Assembly: GCF_014193375.1 (NCBI RefSeq)
Contig: NZ_JACHZF010000004.1
Coordinates: 1 to 57,266, forward strand
Direction of reading: 5' to 3'
Origin: Halomonas campaniensis
GTDB lineage: Bacteria; Pseudomonadota; Gammaproteobacteria; Pseudomonadales; Halomonadaceae
Length of the DNA: 57,266 bases
Shown here: positions 16,859 through 25,117 of the stretch, piece after piece
Position numbering within the stretch: the first letter of the stretch is position 1
Layout: each line of letters starts with the position of its first letter
Position numbers and translations under genes: made by a program
The notes under the pieces: generated by a model
The model's database searches: none
What the model was told of the DNA's origin: nothing
Seen by the model: only the letters and a program-made list of their open reading frames with translations

Positions 16859-16900
16859 AGTATCGACCCGCGGGAGCCTCGTCGCCTTGACCGAGGTCAA
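16859..16900 (-). promoter_or_regulatory. Predicted class II FNR/ANR-type promoter
   Basis: TTGACCGAGGTCAA (16887-16900) fits the FNR/ANR/DNR pattern TTGAY-N4-RTCAA. On the reverse strand a -10 box GATACT is at 16864-16859, with 22 bp between. That spacing puts the dyad centre at about -41.5, the classic position for FNR-type activation. Transcription would start near 16852, about 31 bases before the DUF6455-like start codon. Confidence 0.6.
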
Positions 16901-16902
16901 AA

Positions 16903-16920
16903 TAGTTTCAAACGAAACTA
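16903..16920. promoter_or_regulatory. 18-bp palindrome TAGTTTC-AAAC-GAAACTA
   Basis: Perfect 7-bp arms overlap the stop codon of the TRAP binding protein gene and lie 2 bp from the FNR-type box. The site matches the promoter-spacer site at 323-340 at 16 of 18 positions. It may be an operator or, on the reverse strand where TTTT follows, a weak terminator hairpin for the binding-protein gene. Confidence 0.4.
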
Positions 16921-17988
16921 CATGGCGCTATTGTCGACCACATCTTCCGGCCCCATGCCGGGCTCCTCGGCCGCCCGCTCCAGCTGCTCGCGGAAGTACG
17001 CCAGCGCCCCGCTGCCGTCCACGTCGCGGCGTGCCGCCTCGGCCACCCACTGGTCGGGCAGCTCGGCGGCCATGGCCTTGAAGCGCTCCACCTCGGCGTC
17101 GGGCAGCTCGATGAAGGTGTTGCCCTGCTCCCGGGCGAACGCCACGCCGCGCACGTCCACCACGTCCATCATGTAGCCGAACAGCCTTGAGAGCCGCTCG
17201 CCGGAAACCGATGCGATGGCCTCCCGGCCCTCATCGGAGAGCGACGCCCAGGTGTCGGGGTTCATCACCAGGGAGAAGCTGCCCCGATAGAAGCCGCCGG
17301 GCATCTCCACCGTGTAGGGCAGCACCTCGGCGAGGCGGAAGCTGCGCAGCCCCTCCAGGGTCAGCATGGCGCCATCGATGACGCCCTGGGTGGCGGCCTC
17401 GTAGGTGCCGCCGGGCGGCAGGGCCACGCCGCTCAGCGACAGCGCACTGGAAACGTCGGCCATGATGCCGCCGCCGATGCGCACGCGCTTGTTGGCCAGG
17501 TCATCGAGGTCATCAATGCCCTCACGCAGGAAGAGCGTCCCCGGGCCATGCACCCCCAGGCCGATCAATTCCACGCCGCGATGCTCCCCCGCCTCGGCGA
17601 AATACTCGTGATGGGTGCGCCAGTAGGCCACCGAGGCCGCCTCGGAGGAGAACTCCTCGAAGGTGGGCAGCTCCGGCAGCTTGGTCAGTTCGAAGCGCCC
17701 CGGCATCAGGCCGTGGAAGAGCCAGGTGGCATCGGCCACCCCGTCGGCGATCAGGTCCATCTGGGCGCCGGGCGGCCCCATGTCATGCACCACGTTGACG
17801 GTGACGCGCCCCTCGGTGGCCTCTTCCACCCAGTTCGCCCAGGTGGGCCAGACGATGGTGTTGACGCCGTGGTTGGGGCCGGCCCAGGTGCTGACCTGGA
17901 GCTCGGTGGCCAGGGCCTGGGAGGAGAGCGAGAGCGCGCCCAGGCCCAGCAGGGCGGAGGCGGCGGTCAGGGTCACCAGCTTTTTCAT
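16918..17988 (-). CDS. TRAP transporter substrate-binding protein, DctP family
   Basis: The product is 356 residues. A signal peptide (MKKLVTLTAASALLGLGALS, cleaved after ALA near residue 27) sends it to the periplasm. The DctP fold is shown by LQVSTWAGPNHGVNTIVWP at the mature start, the central segment NKRVRIGGGIMADVSSALSL containing the ligand-contacting Arg region, and QGVIDGAMLTLEGLRSF. These proteins deliver organic acids to DctQ/DctM permeases. No permease is adjacent; the nearest is the DctQ-like fragment at the left edge. It lies 56 bp after the P450 gene on the same strand, so the pair probably shares a transcript and the ligand may be the P450 substrate or its precursor (inference). 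Confidence 0.87.
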   Translation of the reverse strand: MKKLVTLTAASALLGLGALSLSSQALATELQVSTWAGPNHGVNTIVWPTWANWVEEATEGRVTVNVVHDMGPPGAQMDLIADGVADATWLFHGLMPGRFELTKLPELPTFEEFSSEAASVAYWRTHHEYFAEAGEHRGVELIGLGVHGPGTLFLREGIDDLDDLANKRVRIGGGIMADVSSALSLSGVALPPGGTYEAATQGVIDGAMLTLEGLRSFRLAEVLPYTVEMPGGFYRGSFSLVMNPDTWASLSDEGREAIASVSGERLSRLFGYMMDVVDVRGVAFAREQGNTFIELPDAEVERFKAMAAELPDQWVAEAARRDVDGSGALAYFREQLERAAEEPGMGPEDVVDNSAM

Positions 17989-18044
17989 TGTTGGATTTCC
18001 TTGTGGTGGGTGTGGTTGGCGTACCGGTCATCGGGGTGCCGGCG

Positions 18045-20384
18045 CTAGAGCGCCAGCACCAGTCGCTTGCCCCGGGCGCGGGAGCAGCAGGTCATGAGGC
18101 GATCCTGTCCCTCGCGCTCCGAGGCGGTCAGCACCTTGTCGCGGTGGTCGACCTCGCCGTCGAGGACCGCCACCTGACAGCTGCCGCAGAGCCCCTCCTC
18201 GCAGTCGCTGGGCACGTCGATGCCCGCCGCGCGCAGGGTCTGCAGCAGGGTGCGGTCCCGCGGCACCTCCAGGGTCAGGTCGGAGTCGGCCAGGGCGACC
18301 TGGAAGGCGTGCTCCCGCTCGGGGTCCAGGGCCGTGCCCTCGGCGGAGAAGTGCTCCACGTGCAGGCTGCCCTCGGGCCAGTGGCGGGTCTGCCGGGCGA
18401 GGGCGTCCAGCAGTCGCTCGGGGCCGCAGGCGTAGATCAGGCTCCCCTCCCGCGGCTCGGCCAGCAGCGTCGCGAGGTCGAGCCGCGCGCCCTCGGCCCT
18501 GGGGTAGAGGCGCAGGGCCGCCCCGTGGTCGCGCTCGAGGCGGCCGAGGAAGGCCATGGTGTCACGGCCGCGCCCGGCATAGTGGAGCTCGTAGGGCTTG
18601 CCCAGCGCCTTGAGCCGGTCGGCCATGGCGATGATCGGCGTGATGCCGATACCGCCGGCGATCAGCAGGTAGCGCTCGGCGCCCTCGTCCAGGCGGAAGT
18701 GGTTCCGCGGGCCGCGCACCTCCAGCGCAAGCCCCTCCGTCACCGTCTCGTGCACCCAGCGGGAACCGCCGCGCCCCTCGGGCTCGCGCAGCACGGCGAG
18801 TCGCCAGTCGCCGCTGTCGGCCGGGCCGCACAGGGAGTACTTTCGCGTCTCCCCGTTCGGCAGCACCAGGTCCAGGTGGGCGCCGGGGGACCCGGCGGGC
18901 AGCCGGCCGCCAGCCGGGTCGGCCAGGGTCACGCCGAGGATGCCCTCGGCCTCGGGCGCGGCGCGGGTGACCCTCACCCGCCGCACGATGGCGCGGCTCT
19001 CGGGGGCGCCGATGGGAAAGTCGCGCTGGGCGTTACGCACCGCCGGGTCGCGGCGCTCGGGGTTGCGGGCCGGGTCCCAGCGCACCCGGAGCGCCTCCGG
19101 GCCGCGGAAGGAGGTGTTGGGCAGGAAGGTGAAGGTCTGCTCCTCGAGCTCGAGATGCGGCAGGCGGCGGGTGAACTCCTCGAGGAAGATCCGCATCTCC
19201 AGGCGCCCCAGGTTCTTGCCCATGCACTGGTGGCTGCCGTAGCCGAAGGTCAGGTGGTCCACGGCGTTGTCGCGGTAGATGTCGAGCTCGTCGGGATTCT
19301 CGAAGTGGCGCGGGTCATGGTTGGCCGAGGCGGTGACCATCAGGATCCTGCCGCCCTCGGGAATGGTCACGCCCCCCACCGCCACCTCGCGGGTGGCAAT
19401 GCGCCGCCAGGCCACCACCGAGCCGGAGTGGCGCAGGCACTCCTCGGCCGCGGCGGGAATCAGCGCGGGGTTGGCGCACAGCTCGGCCCACACCGCGGGC
19501 CGGGAGAGCAGCTGGCGGAAGGCGTTGGCGGTGGCCAGCGCCGTGGTCTCGTGGGCCGCCACGATGATCGCCATCATCATCGAGTGCAGGTAGCTGTCGG
19601 TGACCACGTCCGGCTTCTCGCGGTTCTTGGCGATCATGTCATGCATCCAGCCGTGGCCATTCGGGCGCGCCTGCATCCGGCGCAGCACCTCGCCGGAGTA
19701 CTGCCAGAACCGGCCGACCCCCTCGGCCACCTCGACCTGCTGCGCCGGCGAGGGCCGCCCCCAGGTGTTGAGGGTGTGGGCCACCGAGAAGCGCCTGAGC
19801 TGCTCCATGTCCTCCTCGGGCACGCCGAGGAAGTGCAGCGCCACGGTGAGCGGCACCTCCCAGAACAGCTCCGCCACCAGGTCGGCGCGCCCACGGTCGA
19901 TGATGGCGTCCAGCCGCTCGCGGACCAGGCGGCGCACCATGGGCGCATGGGCCTCCAGGGCCTCAGGGGTGAAGGCGTCCAGCAGCTCGCGGCGCCGCGC
20001 CATATGGGCCGGCTCGTCCTCGTTCACCAGGGTGCGGTGCATGCCGTAGTCGTAGCGCTTGAGCACCGCGAGGGCCTCGTCGCTGGGCGGCGTGATCTTC
20101 TCCAGGGCGATGGAGGGCGAGAAGGTATGGTTGTCGCGGAAGATCGCCTTGATGTCGTCGTAGCGGCTCACCACCCAGTAGCCGAGCCTCGGGCTCCAGA
20201 ACACCGGCTCCTGGTCCCGGGACCAGCGCAGCGCCTCGGCGGGATCGAGCTGGTAGGGGCGGTCGAAGGGATCGAAGGCGGCCGCCTGCGACGACACCGG
20301 GCAGCCGTTGGGGGCCGGCTCGCCGGCGCGGTGGAAGGGGCAGCCGCTCGCCTCGGCAGCGGGCTGGGAAGGGGCAGAGGTCAT
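18045..20384 (-). CDS. Self-sufficient cytochrome P450 fused to phthalate-dioxygenase-type reductase (CYP116B-like)
   Basis: The product is 779 residues from ATG 20384 (GGAG upstream); a start 28 codons earlier lacks a ribosome site. The P450 domain (about 1-410) has I-helix AAHETT (276-281, acid-alcohol pair E279-T280), ExxR at 315-318 and the heme-thiolate loop FGYGSHQCMG with C387. The reductase part has an FMN motif RKYSLCG, an NAD(P)H motif LIAGGIGITPIIAM, and a C-terminal plant-type 2Fe-2S cluster at C728, C733, C736 and C766 or C767. This P450-FMN-FeS order is that of class VII P450RhF/CYP116B enzymes, which need no separate redox partner. It is divergent from an IclR-type gene and upstream of a TRAP binding protein gene. 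The substrate is unknown; aromatic or alkyl hydroxylation or O-dealkylation is typical. Confidence 0.93.
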   Translation of the reverse strand: MTSAPSQPAAEASGCPFHRAGEPAPNGCPVSSQAAAFDPFDRPYQLDPAEALRWSRDQEPVFWSPRLGYWVVSRYDDIKAIFRDNHTFSPSIALEKITPPSDEALAVLKRYDYGMHRTLVNEDEPAHMARRRELLDAFTPEALEAHAPMVRRLVRERLDAIIDRGRADLVAELFWEVPLTVALHFLGVPEEDMEQLRRFSVAHTLNTWGRPSPAQQVEVAEGVGRFWQYSGEVLRRMQARPNGHGWMHDMIAKNREKPDVVTDSYLHSMMMAIIVAAHETTALATANAFRQLLSRPAVWAELCANPALIPAAAEECLRHSGSVVAWRRIATREVAVGGVTIPEGGRILMVTASANHDPRHFENPDELDIYRDNAVDHLTFGYGSHQCMGKNLGRLEMRIFLEEFTRRLPHLELEEQTFTFLPNTSFRGPEALRVRWDPARNPERRDPAVRNAQRDFPIGAPESRAIVRRVRVTRAAPEAEGILGVTLADPAGGRLPAGSPGAHLDLVLPNGETRKYSLCGPADSGDWRLAVLREPEGRGGSRWVHETVTEGLALEVRGPRNHFRLDEGAERYLLIAGGIGITPIIAMADRLKALGKPYELHYAGRGRDTMAFLGRLERDHGAALRLYPRAEGARLDLATLLAEPREGSLIYACGPERLLDALARQTRHWPEGSLHVEHFSAEGTALDPEREHAFQVALADSDLTLEVPRDRTLLQTLRAAGIDVPSDCEEGLCGSCQVAVLDGEVDHRDKVLTASEREGQDRLMTCCSRARGKRLVLAL

Positions 20385-20439
20385 GCTGGGCTCCGTCTGG
20401 GTCGGTGCGGCGACGTTGCTTGTCGTGGCCTCGTCGTGA

Positions 20440-20510
20440 CTGGCCTTGTTTTTACTTTTATCGCACACTTTGTTCTATTCAACGCACAATGCGAAAAATA
20501 GGCCCCTTTC
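20440..20510. promoter_or_regulatory. AT-rich control region between P450 and IclR genes
   Basis: The 190-bp gap between the two divergent start codons contains one AT-rich patch. In it TCGCA (20461-20465) and TGCGA (20490-20494) form an inverted pair enclosing TTGT-N12-ACAA. This is a plausible place for IclR binding and both promoters. No hexamer pair stands out. Confidence 0.35.
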
Positions 20511-20574
20511 CCGGCGACGTCAACCGCGCCCCGGAAGCCGCACGGGGCCGCTCACGACGCCCAGGAGGTTGCCC

Positions 20575-21270
20575 ATGTCCACCACCCTGCAGACCCTCGA
20601 CCGCGGCCTGAACGCCCTGGCGATCATCGCCGAGCAGGCCGGTGGCCTGAGCGTGGCCGAGCTGGCCGAGCGCCTGGCGGTCCACCGCGCCATCGCCTAC
20701 CGCATCGTCACCACCCTGGAGCAGCACGGCCTGGTGAACCGCGGCCGTGACGGCCTGCTGCGGCTGGGCGCCGGGATCAGCCTGCTGGCGTCGCGCTTCG
20801 AGCCCCAGCTGCGCGCCCTGGCCCAGCCGCGCCTCAAGGCGCTGGCGGCCGCCACCCGGGCCACCGCCTTCCTCTCGGTCGCCCAGGGCGAGGAGGCCGT
20901 GGTGATCCTGGTGGCGGAGCCCGACGACGGGCTGCTGCGGGTCGGCTATCGGGTCGGCAGCCGCCATCCGCTCAGCCTGGGCGCGGCGGGCATCGCCATC
21001 CTCGCCGGACGCCCCGCCGAGACGGGCGAGGCCGAGGCCGTCACCCGGGCCCGCCGGGAGGGCTACAGCCTGACCCGGGGCCAGCTGCAGCGCGGCGCCG
21101 TGGGGGTGGCCAGCCCGATCCCCGCCGATCCGCGGCGCAGCGGCGTGGAGGCCTGCGTGGGGGTGGTGGCCATGGACGACCTGGAGAGCGACACCGCCAT
21201 CGCCGAGGTGATGGCCGCCGCCCGGGCGCTGGCCGCGCTGGTGGCCCCCGGCGACGCCGCGGCCCCGTGA
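20575..21270 (+). CDS. IclR-family transcriptional regulator
   Basis: The product is 231 residues. ATG at 20575 is chosen for the AGGAGG 6 bases upstream; a frame extended upstream has no such site. An N-terminal winged helix (LSVAELAERLAVHRAIAYRIVTTL) precedes an IclR effector domain with EACVGVVAMDD near the end. Members usually repress or activate a divergent catabolic operon in response to its aromatic or organic acid, so the P450/TRAP unit is the likely target. The effector domain is somewhat shorter than usual (~180 residues). Confidence 0.87.
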   Translation: MSTTLQTLDRGLNALAIIAEQAGGLSVAELAERLAVHRAIAYRIVTTLEQHGLVNRGRDGLLRLGAGISLLASRFEPQLRALAQPRLKALAAATRATAFLSVAQGEEAVVILVAEPDDGLLRVGYRVGSRHPLSLGAAGIAILAGRPAETGEAEAVTRARREGYSLTRGQLQRGAVGVASPIPADPRRSGVEACVGVVAMDDLESDTAIAEVMAAARALAALVAPGDAAAP

Positions 21271-21333
21271 AGCCGGCGCCGCGGCGGAGTACACTAGCGG
21301 CCGTCCACTCCCCCGCCAGCCGAGGCCGCGCCG

Positions 21334-22362
21334 ATGATTTCCCACCTGCTCTCCGTCGATTCCCTGACCCGTGACCATGTCGACCACCTGATGCGGGTCG
21401 CCGCCCGCATGGAGCCCATCGCCCAGCGGCGCCAGGTCACCCGCGTGCTGGAGGGCGCCGTGCTCGGCAACCTCTTCTTCGAGGCCAGCACCCGCACCCG
21501 GGTCAGCTTCAACGCCGCCTTCTGCCGGCTGGGCGGCAGCGTCTGCGACACCACCGGCTTCACCTTCTCCTCCATGGCCAAGGGCGAGTCGCTCTACGAC
21601 ACCAGCCGGGTGATGAGCGGCTACTGCGACGCCATCGTGATGCGCCATCCCGAGCTCGGCTCGGTGGCGGAGTTCGCCGCCGCCACCAATGTGCCGGTGA
21701 TCAATGGCGGCGACGGCCCCGGCGAGCACCCCAGCCAGGCGCTGCTCGACTTCTACACCATCGACAAGGAGTTCACCCGGCTGGGCAAGAAGCTGGCCGG
21801 CGCCCACGTGCTGATGACCGGCGACCTGAAGTTCGGCCGCACCGTGCACTCGCTGATCAAGCTGCTCTCCCTCTACGCGCCGCTGCGCATCACCCTGGTG
21901 GCCCCGCCAGGGCTCGAGATGCCGAGCCACCTGGTCGACCTGGTCACCTCCCGCGGCCACCGCGTGGAGCAGCGCGACAGCCTGGCCCAGGACTATGCGG
22001 ACGTGGACGTGGTCTACACCACCCGCATCCAGAAGGAGCGCTTCACCGCCGAGATGAGCGAGGGCTTCAGCCTGTCGCGGGACTTCACCGTGGACCGTGC
22101 CTTCCTGGACCGCCGCTGCGGCCGCGACACCCTGGTCATGCACCCGCTGCCCCGGGACAGCCGCCCGGATGCCAACGACCTGGACGTGGACCTCAACGGT
22201 GACCCGCGCCTGGCGATCTTCCGCCAGACCGACAACGGCATCCCGGTGCGCATGGCGATCTTCGCCACCCTGCTGGAGGTGGACGAGCTGATCGAGCAGG
22301 ACCTGCGCCCGGTGCGCTGGTTCGTGCCGGCCCGCGTGGGCGTTGACGACCGGGAGCTCTGA
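21334..22362 (+). CDS. pyrB: Aspartate carbamoyltransferase catalytic subunit
   Basis: The product is 342 residues. This cytosolic enzyme joins carbamoyl phosphate and aspartate in pyrimidine synthesis. The carbamoyl-phosphate motif is FFEASTRTRVSFNAA (near residue 50-64), followed by GESLYDTSRVMSGY, GEHPSQALLDFYT and the aspartate loop HPLPRDSRPD. No pyrI regulatory subunit or pyrC is adjacent. The gene stands alone and converges, across a small membrane-protein gene, on ruvX; in Pseudomonas pyrB is close to the same ruvX-yqgE group. Confidence 0.95.
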   Translation: MISHLLSVDSLTRDHVDHLMRVAARMEPIAQRRQVTRVLEGAVLGNLFFEASTRTRVSFNAAFCRLGGSVCDTTGFTFSSMAKGESLYDTSRVMSGYCDAIVMRHPELGSVAEFAAATNVPVINGGDGPGEHPSQALLDFYTIDKEFTRLGKKLAGAHVLMTGDLKFGRTVHSLIKLLSLYAPLRITLVAPPGLEMPSHLVDLVTSRGHRVEQRDSLAQDYADVDVVYTTRIQKERFTAEMSEGFSLSRDFTVDRAFLDRRCGRDTLVMHPLPRDSRPDANDLDVDLNGDPRLAIFRQTDNGIPVRMAIFATLLEVDELIEQDLRPVRWFVPARVGVDDREL

Positions 22363-22464
22363 CGGGAGGCACTTCGGCGCGCTTCGCCTATGCTGATGGC
22401 TGATGACGATCAGGGGCTCGGCCGCCAGCCGGCCCCGCTGTCCCTTTCAGGAGGAGAGATTCCC

Positions 22465-23094
22465 ATGAGCCTGCGACGCGCCTATCACCTGCTTGCCCTC
22501 TTCTACACCTGCCTGCTGCTGGTGGGGCTGATCGCGCTGCTGGCCGGCGGCGGCACGCCCATGGCGCTGGCGCACCTGGTGGTGGGTGCACTGGCGGTGG
22601 TGGGGCTGTGGGGCTACATCCTCAAGCGCGGGTTCATGGGGCAGCGCATGTGGCGCCCCCTGGCGGCTGCGCTGGCGGTGGGGGTGGTGCTCCAGCTGTT
22701 CGTGCTGCTGAGCATGCCGCTCTCCGGCACGCTGACCACCTGGATGCTCACCAGCACGGTGTTCGCCGCGCTGCTGGTGGTGATCCTCTACCGCTACGGC
22801 GACCGCGACCAGGCGATCTGGGCAACGCCGGAGGAGCTCGAGGCCGCGCGGCAGCTGGAGACGCTGCTGGAGGGTCAGCCGCGGCTCGAGGCGCAGAAGC
22901 GCGAAGGCGGCCGGGAGGCCAGCGTGCGGGTGGTGAAGGCCGGCGACGAATACCGGGCCAGCGTCACCAGGCGCGGCGAAGGAGCGCAGGAGAGCTTCGA
23001 GGAGCGCTTCCATCACCCCGCGACCCTGGTGTTCTTCCTGGAGAAGTTCACCGGCATTTCGGTGAACGACTTCGACCGGGCCGACCCGGCCTGA
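22465..23094 (+). CDS. Uncharacterised membrane protein with soluble C-terminal domain
   Basis: The product is 209 residues, starting at the ATG behind AGGAGGAGA. Four hydrophobic helices fill roughly residues 8-115 (for example LLALFYTCLLLVGLIALLA). A charged cytosolic-looking domain of about 90 residues follows, ending FHHPATLVFFLEKFTGISVN. I do not recognise the family. It follows pyrB by about 100 bp and converges on ruvX with a 9-bp gap. Confidence 0.75.
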   Translation: MSLRRAYHLLALFYTCLLLVGLIALLAGGGTPMALAHLVVGALAVVGLWGYILKRGFMGQRMWRPLAAALAVGVVLQLFVLLSMPLSGTLTTWMLTSTVFAALLVVILYRYGDRDQAIWATPEELEAARQLETLLEGQPRLEAQKREGGREASVRVVKAGDEYRASVTRRGEGAQESFEERFHHPATLVFFLEKFTGISVNDFDRADPA

Positions 23095-23103
23095 CCCCGT
23101 CCT

Positions 23104-23571
23104 TCAGCGTCCGGGCAGCCCCTCCCGGGCGGCGAACCAGCGCTCGACAATCAGCACGGCGCTGATGCCGTCGACGCCCTCCTCGCGCCAGCTGCCGCGG
23201 TGGCCACGCTGGCGGGCGATCACCTTGGCCTCGCCGGTGGAGCCGCGTTCGTCGACCATCTCGCAGGGCACGCCGAAGCGGCCGAACAGCCGCTTGCCGA
23301 ACTTGCGGGCGCGGGTGCTCATCAACTGCTCCTCGCCCGCCGCGGTCAGCGGCAGCCCCACCACGAAGAGGTCGGGCTGCCACGCCTCGACCAGCCGCGC
23401 CACCTGGTCCCAGTCCGGAATGCCGTCACGGGCAGGCAGCGGGTCGAGCTCCCGGGCGCTGGCCAGCAGCTCGTTGCCCACCGCCACGCCGATGCGCCGG
23501 GTGCCGAAGTCGAACCCCAGCACCAGCCGCTCGCCTTTCCGCGCCATCAGCGTCGCCCTGCCATCACCCAC
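23104..23571 (-). CDS. ruvX: Holliday-junction resolvase-like protein RuvX/YqgF
   Basis: The product is 155 residues (147 if the second ATG at 23547 is used; neither start has a strong ribosome site). It has an RNase H-like fold with the motif GFDFGTRRIGVAVGN carrying the first catalytic Asp, then VVGLPLT, VDERGSTGEA and VDGISAVLIVERW with the last Asp. In E. coli it takes part in pre-16S rRNA 5'-end processing. It follows yqgE by 9 bp, the usual pairing. Confidence 0.92.
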   Translation of the reverse strand: MGDGRATLMARKGERLVLGFDFGTRRIGVAVGNELLASARELDPLPARDGIPDWDQVARLVEAWQPDLFVVGLPLTAAGEEQLMSTRARKFGKRLFGRFGVPCEMVDERGSTGEAKVIARQRGHRGSWREEGVDGISAVLIVERWFAAREGLPGR

Positions 23572-23580
23572 GCCCCGGCA

Positions 23581-24153
23581 TCAGGAGTGCCCCGCCTCGC
23601 GGGTCATCAGGTTGAGGTCGACGCCGAGGATGCCGGCGGCGGCGCTGAGGCGCTGCTCCGGCGGCACGTCGAAGAGGATGTCGGGACGCCCCTCCACGGT
23701 GAGCCAGGCGTTGTCCAGCAGCTCCTGCTCGAGCTGGCCGGACTCCCAGCCGGCACAGCCCAGGCAGATCAGGAACTGCTCGGGGCCCTCGCCCGCCGCC
23801 AGCGCCTGAAGGATGTCCATGGAGGTGGTCAGGGCGATGTCCTCGGCCACCTGGATGCTGGAGTCCCAGGCGGCGCTGGTGCCGCGATGCAGGATGAAGC
23901 CGCGATCCTTGTGCACCGGGCCGCCGTAGTAGACCGGCGCGTTGCGGTGCGGGCTCTCCTCGCCGCCGAGCTCCAGCTGCTCGAAGAGCGCCTCCAGGGT
24001 CAGCTCCAGCGGCCGGTTGACGATGACGCCCATGGTGCCCTTCTCGTCATGGTCGCAGAGGTAGCTCAGGCTGCCGGCGAAGTTGGGATCTTCCAGGTGC
24101 GGCATGGCCAGCAGGAAGTGGTCTCTCAGGCCGAAGTTTTCCACTGATTGCAT
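23581..24153 (-). CDS. yqgE: YqgE/AlgH family protein (UPF0301)
   Basis: The product is 190 residues with the family landmarks LRDHFLLAMPHLEDPNFAGS, MGVIVNRPLELTLEALF, VYYGGPV and LICLGCAGWESGQLEQEL. The molecular function is not established; in Pseudomonas the homolog AlgH affects alginate expression. It lies between tonB and ruvX in a gshB-tonB-yqgE-ruvX run, the order common in pseudomonads. Confidence 0.92.
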   Translation of the reverse strand: MQSVENFGLRDHFLLAMPHLEDPNFAGSLSYLCDHDEKGTMGVIVNRPLELTLEALFEQLELGGEESPHRNAPVYYGGPVHKDRGFILHRGTSAAWDSSIQVAEDIALTTSMDILQALAAGEGPEQFLICLGCAGWESGQLEQELLDNAWLTVEGRPDILFDVPPEQRLSAAAGILGVDLNLMTREAGHS

Positions 24154-24170
24154 GTGACTCCCCGGCGGTC

Positions 24171-25094
24171 CTAACGCACGCCGTAGTGATTGCCTTGGCC
24201 GAACCGCCAGACGCGGGTGATGGAGAGGCTGTCCAGGTCGCCCATCCCCCGGTCGAAGGGGCGATAGGGCGCGGCGCCATGAACGGTATCCAGCGCGGCC
24301 TGGTCGAGTTCGGCGTGTCCCGAGGATTGTACCACCTCCGCCTGGCGAAGCTCGCCGTCCCGGCCAATCACCACGCGGATGCGCAGCTGGCCCTGCAGGT
24401 GGCGCGGCGCGGGGTGGACCCGGTTGCCGTAGTCCTCGACCCGTCGCGTCCAGTCGTCGATATAGCGGGCCTCGGCGGCGCGCTGGGCGGCCAGCTGCGG
24501 GCTGTCGGCGGCGGGGCCTGGGGCCTGGGGCGCCAGCCCCTGCTCGCGGATGCTCTGGGTGGCCTGGGCCAGCAGGTCACGCCCCGAGGCGGAAGGCGCC
24601 GCGGCGCTGGGCGGCGCCGCGGCATCCGCCGCCTGGGGGGCACTCTCGCGGGGCTCGGGGGGCATCTCGGTGTCGCGCGGGGCCTCCGCGGCCGGCGGGG
24701 CTGCCTCGTCGGGAAGCGCCTCGGGCTCGACCCGGGCGGCCTGCTCCGGCTCCGCCGGGGTGGCCGGGTCGACGTCGCTGGCGCTATCCTGCACCGCCGG
24801 CAGCGCCTCCATGGGAGTGGCCAGCGACTCCGCCGGCGCCTCCTCGCGCTGTTCGCCGGCCGCCTGCTGGTCCGCCTCGGCGATGGCATCGGCCTCCATG
24901 GGCGCCTGCGCCGGGCGAGTCACCAGCACCACGTCGAGGCTCGTGCGCTCGGCGGGCGGGGCGGCGAACTGCCAGCTCGCCACCACGCCGATCACCGCCA
25001 GATGCAGCAGCAGCGCCGCCGACCAGGCCAGCCAGCGGCGATACGGCCGGGTGACCGGCGCATACTGGATGGGATCGCTGACGGTGGCGCTCAT
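24171..25094 (-). CDS. tonB: TonB-family energy transducer
   Basis: The product is 307 residues. A short cytosolic start precedes a single membrane helix (WLAWSAALLLHLAVIGVVAS, ~20-42). A long Pro/Ala/Glu-rich periplasmic linker follows, then a C-terminal TonB domain (LRIRVVIGRDGELRQAEVVQ, SLSITRVWRFGQ). It carries inner-membrane proton-motive energy to outer-membrane receptors. No exbB or exbD is adjacent; in the gshB-yqgE setting the gene is the second, unlinked TonB of pseudomonads. The linker is highly acidic, in keeping with a halophile. Confidence 0.9.
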   Translation of the reverse strand: MSATVSDPIQYAPVTRPYRRWLAWSAALLLHLAVIGVVASWQFAAPPAERTSLDVVLVTRPAQAPMEADAIAEADQQAAGEQREEAPAESLATPMEALPAVQDSASDVDPATPAEPEQAARVEPEALPDEAAPPAAEAPRDTEMPPEPRESAPQAADAAAPPSAAAPSASGRDLLAQATQSIREQGLAPQAPGPAADSPQLAAQRAAEARYIDDWTRRVEDYGNRVHPAPRHLQGQLRIRVVIGRDGELRQAEVVQSSGHAELDQAALDTVHGAAPYRPFDRGMGDLDSLSITRVWRFGQGNHYGVR

Positions 25095-25117
25095 GGGCGG
25101 CCTCCCGGCTCCGTGTG

